Assembly (NCBI GenBank): GCA_001600455.1
Contig: BCKC01000004.1
Location: 2,232,001-2,296,000 of the forward strand
Direction: 5' to 3'
DNA: 64,000 nt
From: Endocalyx cinctus
Taxonomy: Eukaryota > Ascomycota > Sordariomycetes > Amphisphaeriales > Apiosporaceae
The position numbers and the translations under genes were made by a program. The notes under the pieces are model-generated. The model searched no databases, was not told the DNA's origin, and was given only the letters and a program-made list of their open reading frames with translations. Below are positions 12,057 to 23,400 of the stretch, in pieces; the stretch's first letter is position 1, and every line of letters starts with the position of its first letter.

Positions 12057-13109
12057 TCAAAAGAAGGTTCCCGATAGTTTTCTGTGAGCGCTCTCATCAT
12101 CGCTTTCTTCCCCACCCATGGGGCTTCTAGAGGGCACGTCTCGAATCTGACTGGCGATATCGTCCGCATTTGCGACATCGTTTTGGGAGGGTCTATGAGG
12201 CATGTACGGCCACTCGGTTTTCGGGCCGGTCTTCTGATTCCAGATGGGATCTCTGACGATACCTTCCTCTCGCCATTTACGGGGCGGTTTCTTGCCTGTC
12301 TCGGCGTATTTGCTCCAGATCTTCTTGCCGCGAGTAAACCACCTGTTTTGACGATCGATCTCCTCATCCACCGAAGGCCTCCACTTGCTCTTTAGTATAC
12401 GGCGGATGACCTCGGGGGAGACCTCGAACTGCTTTGCAAGCACCTTGGTCGTGTATTGCTCCGGAAACTGCGAGTTCAACGCTCGGATACCGTCGAGGGC
12501 GTCGGGCGATAGTCGCTTGCGCGGTTGCCATCCTTCGGGAAACTTTTGCTTTAGGGCGGCCTTCTGAATCTGCCAATTTTCCTTCCAGGGCGGTGGGTTC
12601 AACTTTGGCCGTTTAGTTTTTGGTGCTTCTTCATTATTGTTATTTTCTGCTTTTTTATCTTCATTATTGCTATTTTCTGCTTTCTTATCATTGCTGTTTT
12701 CGGCATCTTCCTCTTTCTTCTCCCTTCTTCTCCTAGGCTTCGTCTTCTTCTTCTCCGCAGAATCTTCTTCGAGTGTCCCCTTAAGCTCGTGCGACAGCGC
12801 GTCGATAGAATCAGGGGAGATTTCGAGGATGGCACCTTCGCTCTCGGCTTGACTCAAGTCGACGGTGGGGACATATAGAGGCTCGGGAGCAGCATGATGA
12901 TCAAGTATGGTTTTATCGGCTTGATTTGATCGAGCTGGTCTCTGACGCGGGAAAGACAGGGACGATATAGCGGTGAAAGGCCGCGATAGAGACGGCGATG
13001 ATGGGCGAATAAATCGAGCAGATCTCGTCACTCCCGAATTAGATATTCGAAGTCCAGTGAGGGTCTGTACAAATATCCTTAACGAAGTAATACGACAAGT
13101 GCAACTCAT
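12057..13109 (-). CDS. RRG9: RRG9/neugrin-like mitochondrial protein (required for respiratory growth 9)
   Basis: Single exon of 350 aa. The N-terminus (MSCTCRITSLRIFVQ and the next 60 residues) is rich in Arg, Ser and Thr and poor in acids, as expected for a mitochondrial targeting sequence. A low-complexity Lys/Glu/Asn segment (about 115-170, with repeats such as KKAENSN) comes before the conserved core at about 175-250: FPEGWQPRKRLSPDALDGIR, then LAKQFEVSPEVIRRILKSKW. That core is the signature of RRG9/neugrin, a small helix-turn-helix-like fold. Yeast Rrg9 is needed for mitochondrial genome maintenance and respiration; vertebrate neugrin acts with the mitoribosomal RNA module. The tail is acidic and variable. 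The start is the first ATG, directly before the targeting sequence. Confidence 0.9.
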   Translation of the reverse strand: MSCTCRITSLRIFVQTLTGLRISNSGVTRSARFIRPSSPSLSRPFTAISSLSFPRQRPARSNQADKTILDHHAAPEPLYVPTVDLSQAESEGAILEISPDSIDALSHELKGTLEEDSAEKKKTKPRRRREKKEEDAENSNDKKAENSNNEDKKAENNNNEEAPKTKRPKLNPPPWKENWQIQKAALKQKFPEGWQPRKRLSPDALDGIRALNSQFPEQYTTKVLAKQFEVSPEVIRRILKSKWRPSVDEEIDRQNRWFTRGKKIWSKYAETGKKPPRKWREEGIVRDPIWNQKTGPKTEWPYMPHRPSQNDVANADDIASQIRDVPSRSPMGGEESDDESAHRKLSGTFF

Positions 13110-14493
13110 TTTGGTTCTTCAAATCAAAAGATTGTAAACAGATTATATTTGATCATAAATTTTCCCAATCCAAATTTATTAAAACTTTGAAAAATGAGCT
13201 TGTATTTAATTTTACATATATCCGTTTGTATGGATTTTACAACCTTTTTTTTTTTTAAGCTTTCCTTTTCAAACGAATCAGGAATAGCTCGTTGGCCGCT
13301 TTTTCTTGGTCTCGCTTCGTCTACTTGTACTACATATGTACGGAGTACATACTTGTACTGTGTAAGGTAGTAAGGTACCTAATGCATAGTGGATATACTA
13401 CGGAGTATACTCCTTAGTCCTTACAGACTGACAGAGTATACGTAATAAGTTGTATACACGTATAATACGTTCAATGATCAATTAGCTTCCCAATCCCTGA
13501 AGTAAAGCTTAAATTGTAGGTATTTACAGAGTACAGTTTACTGTATCAGAAGAGGGACCATCAATTAACTGAACCCTTACATTATGGATACCTATATATC
13601 CACGGATATGTACATACCCAGACAGGATAGATAGGTACCTAGCCCGTGGAAAGATTTATTAGATAATCATTTAGATAATCATGACGACTGTGTTACAATA
13701 CGATAGTCCTATAGGTACCTACGTAAGTACCTAGAGGTATACAGCCCTGGAGATAGGTAGATACCTAATATACTGTACCTAGCAGCCTACCTGCTGTAGG
13801 TACGTACTTAGGTACGTACTTAGGTACCTAAGCTTTCTATTTATCTTGCTGAGATAAAACAAGAATAACCCCAAATCTCCGTAACATCAATATGTCAATG
13901 AATCGTTAATGTACCAAAATATATCTGGAATGGGTTGTAGAAATATTTCACTCGTCATTCATCTGGCTTTATCAACTTATCCTGTCTTCTGTTTAGTTAT
14001 TTAATACAGTTGAATTTAACCCCTCAATACCAACAGTCCTTGCTGATCTTTTACCTCCTCTTTGCATTACACTTACCTACTCCGTGGCAAGAAGCCAACA
14101 TGCCTCGGTATCTTATTCTGATTAATAGATTCTCTCCTCTCTCGAACGAATTCATTTCCTGATTTGGGTATAATATCATCATGCTATTTGCTTCTGTAGA
14201 AGAATAAATCTTCTTGGCAGAAGAAGTATTAAACTCGACTTTTTCTTCTTCCAGAAGAAAGAAAGTCATGAACATAATTCTGATTTAATAGTTGACGTCC
14301 TCGTTGCTGAATTCAAAAGTATGAAAGTGAATGATCCTTATATTATCCATCTGATATAATCCCACTTGTCGAGTTTCCGCCTTTAATACTCATATACATA
14401 TATATCGTAATTATCTCATAAACACTTGCTTCAAATTAAAAACCATTGTTTTCAAGTATTCTTCCAATAATATATTACCTTACTATATACACC
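13110..14493. other. divergent promoter region rich in AGGTACCT palindromes
   Basis: 1.4 kb between the starts of RRG9 (minus) and the MPAB-like gene (plus). Positions 13320-13830 are crowded with TAGGTACCT, GTACGTACTTAGG and TACGGAGTA words, many palindromic. A frame at 14051-14275 on minus has no recognisable domain. No gene called. Confidence 0.6.
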
Positions 14494-15994
14494 ATGGCCT
14501 TCGCCTATAATGATGAAGGTTCCGATCAGTATGGATGGCGGGAGGTGTGGGGGATGAAATTCGAGTGGACACCCCAACACCTTACCCCGAAGGACTTAGA
14601 ACCTCTGACTCAGACGTACGATACCGTCGCCTCGGAAGCGGTTGCGAAGTTGGATGAAATCGCCCCACCTCCATATGCCACCGCACCTCCAAAAGAGGGG
14701 AGTATCGAAGGCGCCATCAAGCCAAACGGCGAGAAGAAACCACGTCGGGATTTGTACGAGCTGTTGCAGCAATACGCTGGCAAAGACGAGAAAATAGGCA
14801 GGCTCTGGGACGAAATAAATACCGTTCCCGAGTGGGTAGATTGGGAGCAGTTGGAAAGGGGCCAGAAGGTTTTCTTCCGCTACGGTGGCCCCGCCATCAC
14901 TTGCTTGACATTCTTGTCCTTGTTGGGCGGTATGGGCAGCGGGAGAACGGTAGAGACGCTGGATCGGACCGGCGGCTTCGGAACCGGCGTCGTGCGCCGT
15001 CGTCTCCTCGAGACAACGCAGCATACCTTGAACGTGCACAGGGATCTGGAATCCATTAAGCCAGGCGGCGACGGATTTGTCAACTCGGTCCGGGTGCGTC
15101 TCTTGCACACGACCGTCCGACGACGTATCATGCAGATGGCCGAGCAGAGACCGGGTTACTACAACGTAAAGGAGCTGGGCGTGCCTATTAACGATCTCGA
15201 CTGCATCGGAACCATCAATACCTTCTCGACCACCTTGATCTGGATGGGTCTGCCGCGGCAGGGCATATTCATGCGACAACGGGAGATTGTCGACTACTTG
15301 GCACTTTGGAGGTACATCGCCTATTTGATGGGTACTCCCCACGACTGGATGGCGACGCCAGAGTCAGCGAAGCGCATGATGGAGTCATTGCTCGTATCCG
15401 AGATTAAGCCAACCAAGGCCTCGGCAAACCTTGCTAACAATATCATCACCGGTCTTCACGGTCACGTACCTACCTATTCTACACGTGAATTTATGTGCGC
15501 TCAGACGTACTGGCTCAACGGGAAGGACCTTTCGCGTGCGCTTGAGATCGAGAAGCCCAGCTTGTACTACTCTTCGCTGGTTCTCGGACAGTGTATCTTA
15601 TTCATGACCATGGCATATATAAACCGTAGCGTCAGTTTCCTAGACGAGAGAAACATTAACGTAAGCAATATTCCCGAGGAATTCGATATTGGAGGCAATA
15701 ATACTAATTTTAAGACAACCGCAGATCATCCGCAAGGTCTTCTACACCATGCTCCTGCACGATAAATCAAAGGGCGCTTTGGGGTACACGACGCGATTCA
15801 ACTTCAAGTTCATCCCAGACTTCGAGAACATGTCTACCGAAAGGACCAACGAGGACCGCGGCGGTGGCATCATGAAACCCGGCGTCGAGCGCACAGCCCT
15901 CGTTGCTCTTCTCACTTCGGCCGCTCTCCTAGGTACCGCCGTATGGTACGGCGTTCGCGCTGCTAATACACTTTCTGGCTGGACCCTTGTTTGA
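14494..15994 (+). CDS. MPAB/Lcp-family (DUF2236) membrane-bound oxygenase-like protein
   Basis: Two exons, 14494-15660 and 15725-15994, joined in phase 0 over a 64-nt GTAAGC...CGCAG intron with TACTAAT branch point; 478 aa. The chosen start (MAFAYNDEG) has the strong context CACCATGG; no ATG lies upstream in frame. The core matches the family of ER-bound MpaB-type oxygenases and latex-clearing protein: VRRRLLETTQHTLNVHRDLE, then SVRVRLLHTTVRRRI, then FSTTLIWMGLPRQGI and LWRYIAYLMG. Histidine 205 in RVRLLHT matches the conserved heme-ligand region by position. A hydrophobic stretch at about 128-145 and a C-terminal one at about 450-470 suggest membrane attachment. MpaB cleaves a farnesyl chain in mycophenolic acid synthesis; no biosynthetic cluster surrounds this gene, so the substrate is unknown. 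Confidence 0.88.
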
Positions 15995-16769
15995 CGTACA
16001 TTGAGTATAATCTACTTATAAACCAGGCGGTGATTTATGCCATCGGCAAGATGCATTTTGGTTAGTTGTCGTTCGAAGTCGATGTGGTTGGCATTTCTTT
16101 CTAAGATAGGGGTTACGTAGAAGATCGCCGGTGCCTCGGTGCTCAAGTTTTTTTTTTTTTTTTACTATCACTTTGCATTGGGTTCTGCTGGTATAGGGTC
16201 TGTTATGAGAAGGATTTGGCGGGAGTGGAGTTTCAGGTGGAGTTGTGTGAAGGTGGATGGATAGCCTGGAGATACCCGAATGCGTGCTCTCTCTTCCCCT
16301 AGTTCACAGAGCAGCTTGTACGAATGTATATGTTTTCAAAAGGAACAATATCAGTATTTTCATTTGGTTCGAGCAAGTATTCCTAAATCCCTTGGCCAAC
16401 TTTTAAAAAATCATCATTACCTGTACTGAGTCAACCTTGCGATGCTTTGGCGGCTATGAAAGACCTATGATCTACGCAGATATAGAGCTGCGCTCCGTCT
16501 ATGATTTGTCCCGATAGCACTTGTTTTTTATCTCTGACCACGCTCGAGATTGGATCATAGCATTATTTCATATCTCCTGTCTAATAAATTGAGGCTATCC
16601 GAAGATTTTTGATATCCTCCTTCCGTGTACGCCGGTTCCATGCTGTAATGTACCTAACTGGTAAAATAAAAGAGAAGAATTTAATATAAAGGGGGTGGGT
16701 ATAGAACAGTAAAACAAGGTGGCGCCTACTACCGCGTTAACCCTTAAAAAATCATTGTAAAAGCATCCA
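15995..16769. other. convergent 3' spacer
   Basis: 775 bp between the ends of the MPAB-like gene (plus) and the Sds3-like gene (minus). Contains a poly-T run near 16147-16163. No gene seen. Confidence 0.6.
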
Positions 16770-18461
16770 TCACTTTCGCTTTCCTCTCGCGCTTCCCGAT
16801 CTACTCATGGAAACGCCACCAAGACTGCTCTGTCGGCTCATCGACACGCCCGCTAACGCACCATTTACCAGCGCTGCATTAGGTGGGTGGTTACTTGAAT
16901 TCGTCGTGGGCTCGTCCCTCAAGCTACTCTGCACGCCCAGAGATTCGGATAAAGCATCGGTCGAAGGTCGCGCACCTTGTATGACGGCCGCGTACCTGCT
17001 ATTCTGCGGCGGTACTGCCATAGTTTCTAGGAGGCGGCGCCCGCCGTTAGCCACGTCTAGGTTAGATCCGACGCCGTTTCGGTTCTGATAATTCTTGAAG
17101 ATGTTCATGACTAGAATATCCTGCTGTGCGTCGTCAAGTGGTAGAGCGGCCGGCGTATTCGACTCGGATTTAACGTACGCCTTGGAGTACTGCGAGTGTA
17201 TTAGGGGTGGCAACTTCGGTTCTTGCGTCGATATTTTCTCTAAGTTGCCAGGAAGCTCGAGATTTGCCAGGGCTTCGATTCCGAGAATCTTGTCATCGAG
17301 GAAATTATGATGGTTTTGGCCGCCTCGAGTGCTACGAGTGGCATGGGACGGTTGGCGCTCCATCATGGCGGCCGAGTGATCATCGTCATCGTCAGCCTCT
17401 CCGTTTCCGGCTTCGCTCTCTTCGGGAGACGGGAGAACGTTCCCGTTAGCATCCCTCCTGGTTAATAGATGTTTATGAGCTGCCAAAGCCGCGGTGTTGT
17501 AAGTCATGGATAATTCTTTGTCCGTGAAGAGTTTATCGATGCTGTATATTGGACCCGTTTCCTTACGCATGGCTCTCAATCTGTCGCTCTGCCAGAGGGG
17601 TGTCGTGTTAGCTATATCGTAAGCCCTACGCGCGGGCGCAGGCGAGCCGTCGTCATCGGCGGCGTTTCTCTTCCTCTTTTTACTATCCGAGTATCCGGGC
17701 AAATCCTCCATCTCTCTGCGTAGTCTCGTATTTCGCTTTCCGTGAGTACCACCGGGAGAGGCGGGGTTGGTCAGGCTGAACTGATTGGGATGCAAATACA
17801 GGGCGGAGCTGTCAGCTATGTCAAGAGCCTCTTTCTCTTTACCAAGCCGATGTTTCTTAGAGAGTATGTTGTTGATGAGTCGGTCTCGAAGGGTGTTGGA
17901 AAGTAATCTGTGCTCTCGCTTGGCCACCTCGATCTTGTAGGCGTGGGTATTGCGGTGGTCTTGCATCTTTCGTTCATAATCGTACTAAGAACCGTATTAG
18001 TCGCCCAAGAAAAGAACTTGAATTATAGGCAATGTGAAGAATATGCGCACCTTCTGGTTTGTCAGCTCATAATCGCGATGCTCTACGAGATCTTCGACTT
18101 GATGAATCCATTCTTGAAAAGAAGGGCCAGCCATCTCGAGGAGACTTCGGCTATTCGGGTTTACATTGCCGCTATTAGTAGCTTGCGAGAGTTCTCTGTA
18201 TTCGCGGTCGATGACATCGAGAGGACGGTCGGCGTAAGGATCAACTCTACCAACAAGGTTGACGTCGATTTGAATCTTCTGGAGCTCTTCTCGAAATGTC
18301 TTGTCTTTATCACGACCCCATTGGTCTTCCAGGACCGCGAGGCGTTCGCTTAGGAGCTGTCGCTTCTTGTCACGCTTTGTTTGGGCCGGTGATGGTTGGC
18401 GATTATTTTTATTTGTGGTAGACATGGCCATTGTAGACTGAATAGACTCAGTGGCCGCCAT
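16770..18461 (-). CDS. Sds3/Dep1-like subunit of a Sin3-type histone deacetylase complex
   Basis: Two exons on minus, 18461-18051 and 17984-16770, joined in phase 0 by a 66-nt intron with weak donor GTGCGC, branch GACTAAT and acceptor CTTAG; 541 aa. The N-terminal half is a charged helical region (KRDKKRQLLSERLAVLEDQW, then FREELQKIQIDVNLV, then DPYADRPLDVID) resembling the coiled-coil Sds3 domain; a second helical part (HAYKIEVAKREHRLL, then NNILSKKHRLGKEKEALD) follows the intron. After that come a short basic segment (SKKRKRN) likely to be nuclear-targeting, acidic DDDDD, and a disordered Ser-rich C-terminus ending in RGKRK. Sds3/Dep1 proteins hold the Rpd3L/Sin3 co-repressor together in the nucleus. 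Whether it is the Sds3 or the Dep1 orthologue cannot be decided by eye. Confidence 0.78.
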
Positions 18462-18555
18462 TTGTAAGGGTAAGCGGATTTGACGCTTGGTGAAATTCTA
18501 GGAGGAAGATAAAAAGAGAGAATAAAAATGAGATCGAAATGGAGGGGGGAAAAAA

Positions 18556-18562
<7 letters not shown>

Positions 18563-18601
<39 letters not shown>
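18563..18601. repeat. (GA)n microsatellite
   Basis: A near-perfect run of GA dinucleotides following a poly-A stretch, about 100 bp upstream of the Sds3-like start and so probably transcribed in its 5' leader. Confidence 0.85.
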
Positions 18602-18606
<5 letters not shown>

Positions 18607-19787
18607 AAGAAAGTTGATTCCTATGAAAGCCTCATTTATAGTTTCTAGAAGAGAGTGAGAGAGAGAAAAGTAGGTAGTTTGTGAAAAGCTTCAAGGTATG
18701 AAGGGTTTTTAATGCGGAAGCTTTCTCTTTAATGTATAGAAGAAACTGGTGGATAGAGTTTGTGAATGAAAAGTTAGAGAAAGTTAGAGCACGCTTAGGT
18801 TAGGTTCAAATTTTGTATATACGTGTAATGTAGGTATATAAATTAATAGAGTATGGGCTTGAATGATTTGAATCTCCAGCTTGAAGTTATTCTGAAGAAG
18901 TTTGCTCCTTTGTTTGCTAATGGCTGAGGTATGTTGGTGTATTTATTTTATTATTATTATTGCAGTATAATTGCCAAGTGTGTAAGGGAACAAATGACCT
19001 ATTATTATTCTTTCAACACTACTTTAGGCCCCTAGGTACCTAGGTAGGTACTTTAGGTAGGTACCTAGGTAGTTTACTAGGTGGCTTAAGTACCGAGTAC
19101 ATCAAGTAATTAAACACTTAGTATACCTAAAGGATACTTACTTAGCAGCTTAGGTAGGCACTTAAGTACCTAGGTACCCATACTTAGTACTGTAACCACG
19201 CAGATGGTGCGTAAAAAAGTCCGCCCACAGTCCTAATGCTACTAAAACTTACCTACTTTACCTTCTATTCTTTCATATATAAGAGAGTCAAATATATTAT
19301 AATACTTATACCGTTAGAAAGAGAAAAACGAGAGGATTATGGAAATATTCTTGGTTTATTTTTTTACGTCTTATTCAACTTTGCTATGTATTACGAGAAA
19401 GCCTGTCTAGCGCACCCCACGAGTACTTGAGCATTGCACATTACTTTCAGACTTCAGTCGCGGCCATAGTACACTACCGTACTACCAAATGATGCCCGGT
19501 ATTTCATTTGCTCCCACAAAGCCGTACTCCACTTATTACTATAATAGGTATTATCCACTCCTTGCCATAGTTAGCCCTGCTGCCCTGATCCTAAACTTCT
19601 CCCTTCCCGTGCCCCACTTTCCTTTTCAGGTATTGACAATCATGTTATACATATTACAGCCAGACTGCCAGACAGCTTATAGTATCACCAACCCTAGTAC
19701 CTACGTCCATCCATGGTTCCGTGTACACGTAGGCAGGTAGGTATTTAATATCACATATCTACTAGCATTCTACAAAAGTTGGTTGTT

Positions 19788-19882
<95 letters not shown>

Positions 19883-19982
19883 NNNNNNNNNNNNNNNNNN
19901 NNNNNNNNNNNNNNNNNNNNNNNNNNNNNNNNNNNNNNNNNNNNNNNNNNNNNNNNNNNNNNNNNNNNNNNNNNNNNNNNNN

Positions 19983-20077
<95 letters not shown>

Positions 20078-20094
20078 CCATCACCATCATCATC
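19788..20094. repeat. (ATC/TCA)n microsatellite interrupted by a 100-N gap
   Basis: Pure trinucleotide repeat from about 19788 to 19882, exactly 100 N at 19883-19982, then the same repeat to about 20094 with a few TCACCA variants at the right end. The round gap size marks an assembly break inside the repeat; its true length is unknown. Confidence 0.95.
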
Positions 20095-20429
20095 GCTATT
20101 GTAAACATCCATGGATTGTCTACCTTCTATTTGGAAAGCGACGTACAGCTAATCTCTTCCATGAGACTCTTGTCGTCCATTTATCGGAAAGAACCGAAAC
20201 TCCTTGCAATGCGATGTCTCCTTGTAACCTCACGCCAGAGATGCTAAATAATCGAATAAATCCCAAAAGGCAGTAACTACTAGGTATCTCGCCTTTTATC
20301 CCCCTTTCCCGCTTTCTCTCTCTGGAAATTAGATAGAAAATATTCTTTATTCTTTATCCTCATGTCTTCTTCATCTCCCCATCTTCAAACTCCATACCTT
20401 CAGTGGCCGTTGAGGTGGATCACGGTAGC

Positions 20430-23400
20430 CTACCCCTGGACCATGGCCTCGGCCAAATCACTCGGTACTATCCAGCCGTGCGTTGCTGCAGCTCTCTTGT
20501 ATGCTTCAAAAGCCTCGAGTATTCCGTAGGACACCGTCGTACCCTTCTGACTTGATGCCTCTAACCGCGCCGGCCTAGGGTTCAGGCTGCATAATGCTAA
20601 ACGTACCTGTAATATGACGTTCTCCAGGCTAAACGCCGGGCTCCATCCTGTATTCGTGAGCAACTCCATGCACATTGCCCCCCCAGCTGTCACGTGGCCA
20701 CCTCCACCATTCATAAACGCCAAAAAACGAGGACGAATGACTCGAACGAATGGCGGCGATAGTGGAAAGTTTCGGAGAAACCGTAACTCGAGAACGACAC
20801 TGGTCACACCCGCGGCCTTCATATCCTTGGCGAGGGGGAGGTCGGCATCGAAGGAATGAAGCTCCACGATCCACTGGAACATATTACTTATTTTTTCCAG
20901 GTCAATATACCAACCTAATTCATGGAGCGGCGTTGTCGACAGAACTTTCTGCATCTTTTGCAATTCTTTCCCAATCGTCCTCTGTGCCGCTTCCGTGGCA
21001 TACAGCGGTGCCTTTAATAGAGGTAGAGAAGAGAAGTCCAATGTACCAGGTCGGAAATCCGTCAAGGGCTCTTTACTAGTCGGCGTCGGAGGTGAACTAT
21101 CTGTTCCAGCTTTCGTGATCCCTCCTCGACCTTTTCTAAAAAGCGATGCACCTCTCAACTGCGCCAGGTCTGATTCTTCTTCATTGTCCGAAAGTAGGAA
21201 GTTGACGTCTTCCGCATCTTCTATATTCTTTATTACCGAGTGTTTCCCAGCAGCACCCGAAATTGTCTTTGGGAATTTAATAAAGAATTTTGAAGTTGTT
21301 GAGGGTTGATCGCGGGCTGATGGAATGGCTATCTTCGGGATGAACAGCTTCTTTTTTTGGGGACCTGTAGTAACCCATTTAGGATCTTGAATAAATTCGA
21401 CTCGAGAAAGTTTGACAACTTTGCTCCCTGGATGTGCCGCCGGTATTGGTTGGCCAGGAGGATATTTTGCTTGGACAAAAAGATATCGACACTGAATCCA
21501 ATGGACCTGCGGTACAACAAACACCGGGCTCGAAGCTCCGCTATATCTAAATTCACCAGGGATGTTGATAATTTCGTTTAGGCTCATAGCCGACTTGATT
21601 CGTAGAGCGGACTGGGGCCATATCATCTGTAGGACTAGTTAGCACTGTTTTTCTAGGAGAAACACAAGAGGCAGGTTTGGATTGGATTTCGACGCACAAA
21701 CTCTTGTTCAGCCCCTCTAGTAGTATAAGTTAGACTCATATCGAATTCGCGACTGAAATAGACGCCATCGCCATAGGCACGACCATTTTCAGTGACTGTA
21801 AAGTCCAATCCTTGGCGTATGATGCTATGCCAATTTCCAAGTTGACTTCCATGCCACGCAACAAGCGTACGATACGTTGATGTAACCATCTTGAGAGCTT
21901 CCTGAAAATCTGCCTCTTTTTCAGGAGAGCCTTGCACAAACCTGAATTGCAACCAGCCCTCTACGCCAGTGATTCTTTCCTGCTCTCGTGCGAGTCCAAC
22001 ATCGTCCACAGCTGGGTCGTTTCTTGAGCAATTATCCACCTGCACGATGTAGGATCTATTCGATGTTATGATCCACCTCAAGAGCGTCAGTGCCGCTGGA
22101 TTGATTCTTCCCCAGGTAGACAGCTTCGAAGAGTGAGAACCTTTGAGATATGCCCTCATCTCCATAACAGGTGGAAGACTATTTAGAAGCGACTTCATGG
22201 CTATGATTTTATCAGTCTGGCTAAAACTATCCATATTTTCATCGTAGAGTGCCATATTGCCAGGTACCGGAGCAGCGCCAAATCCGGAACTCGGGGTATC
22301 GTTGGTCATGTTAGCGGTATAAGGCGTCACTGAGCTTCGGGAAGCAACTCTCAGCTTGATGACTGGAAATGCTATTGATACGATTTGGGCATGGTGAAAC
22401 ACGTCTTGTGAATGAGGAGGATTCTGTGCAGAATATTTGGTGTGCAGGAAAACCCACTTCCCCTGCTTCCAGCGTATCCCAATCTGTGTCCAGTTTCGAA
22501 CAGTAGCAATCGAATGTTTCCAGTCGAAATCTACCGCCACCGGTTGTATCATCATTGCCCCGTTGGCTATCGGGACTGCGATTGGCTTAACTGTTTGCGC
22601 TGTCTCTGGATCTATTGATGGATGTACCCTAATGTTTGGTACAGATAAAGCCAGCCCTGTGGGATACTCCCGCAATCTAGATATACCTTTGGCACTAATA
22701 CTATTGATACTCGCATAGCAGAAGCTGATCAAGAGATCAACGACGTATGGCTGCTCGATGATTTCTTGATTTATGCTGCCACCAAGTCCTAGACTGATAT
22801 ATTGAAAAAGGCACAGGGGGTCTCCACAGACGTAGGGTTTCGATGCCTCAAAATTCTCCTCAGTTCGTTGATGACACTAAAGAACTAGTAGTTAGTTGTC
22901 AAGTATAAGGTCAAATAAACGCAACGACGACCAGGATCTGTATCGTCCATAATGGAGTGTAACTAGCTTAGCGGAGGGGAAATTTGTCATAAAAAAAAAA
23001 CTTACTACAAGGCAGTACTTGGTAGAATTGACGAAGTACCGTAGAGCAAACTTCGTGACCAGGAGAGGAAGTGAGACATCGCTCACGTCGGATTGCAATT
23101 GCTCGCTTGTCAGGATACCAGGAAGATGAGCTTCATGACTGTTTTTTCCCTTGTCGTTTGATATCAAACTGTTGACTGCCTCGTCAACTTGTCGTTGGGA
23201 ATATTGACCAGTTGGAAGTGATTTAGGCAGGTTCACGTGGATCTTTCTTGCCAGATCCCATGAAACGCCCCTTTCCTTTCTCAACTTCATCATATGAACA
23301 AATCCATTGTCAAGGAGGGTATCGATAGCGTCACCAACTACGAGTAGAGAAAGCCCCTCGCTATCTGAAGCAGAAACGCCCACTTCATCTAGTGGCATGA

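Larger units (their letters stand above)
18462..20429. other. 2 kb spacer with microsatellites and an assembly gap
   Basis: Upstream of the Sds3-like gene and downstream of the PARP-E2 gene. Holds a (GA)n run (18563-18601) in the probable 5' leader, an AGGTACCT cluster (about 19025-19180), and a long (TCA)n tract with 100 N. No gene seen; a gene hidden in the gap is unlikely because repeat lies on both sides. Confidence 0.6.

Noticed and set aside
14051..14275. Minus-strand 74-codon frame upstream of the MPAB-like gene
   Set aside because: Starts close to the promoter, no domain, low complexity; likely spurious.
14494..15994. MPAB-like gene as part of a secondary-metabolite cluster
   Set aside because: Neighbours are RRG9 and an Sds3-like subunit; no polyketide synthase, prenyltransferase or P450 is present within the window.
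20550..20605. A possible intron (GTACGT donor, CCCTAG acceptor) inside the E2 domain
   Set aside because: Removing it would delete VRLALCSLNPRP, which fits the conserved UBE2Q-type C-terminal segment; the unspliced frame is continuous and sensible.
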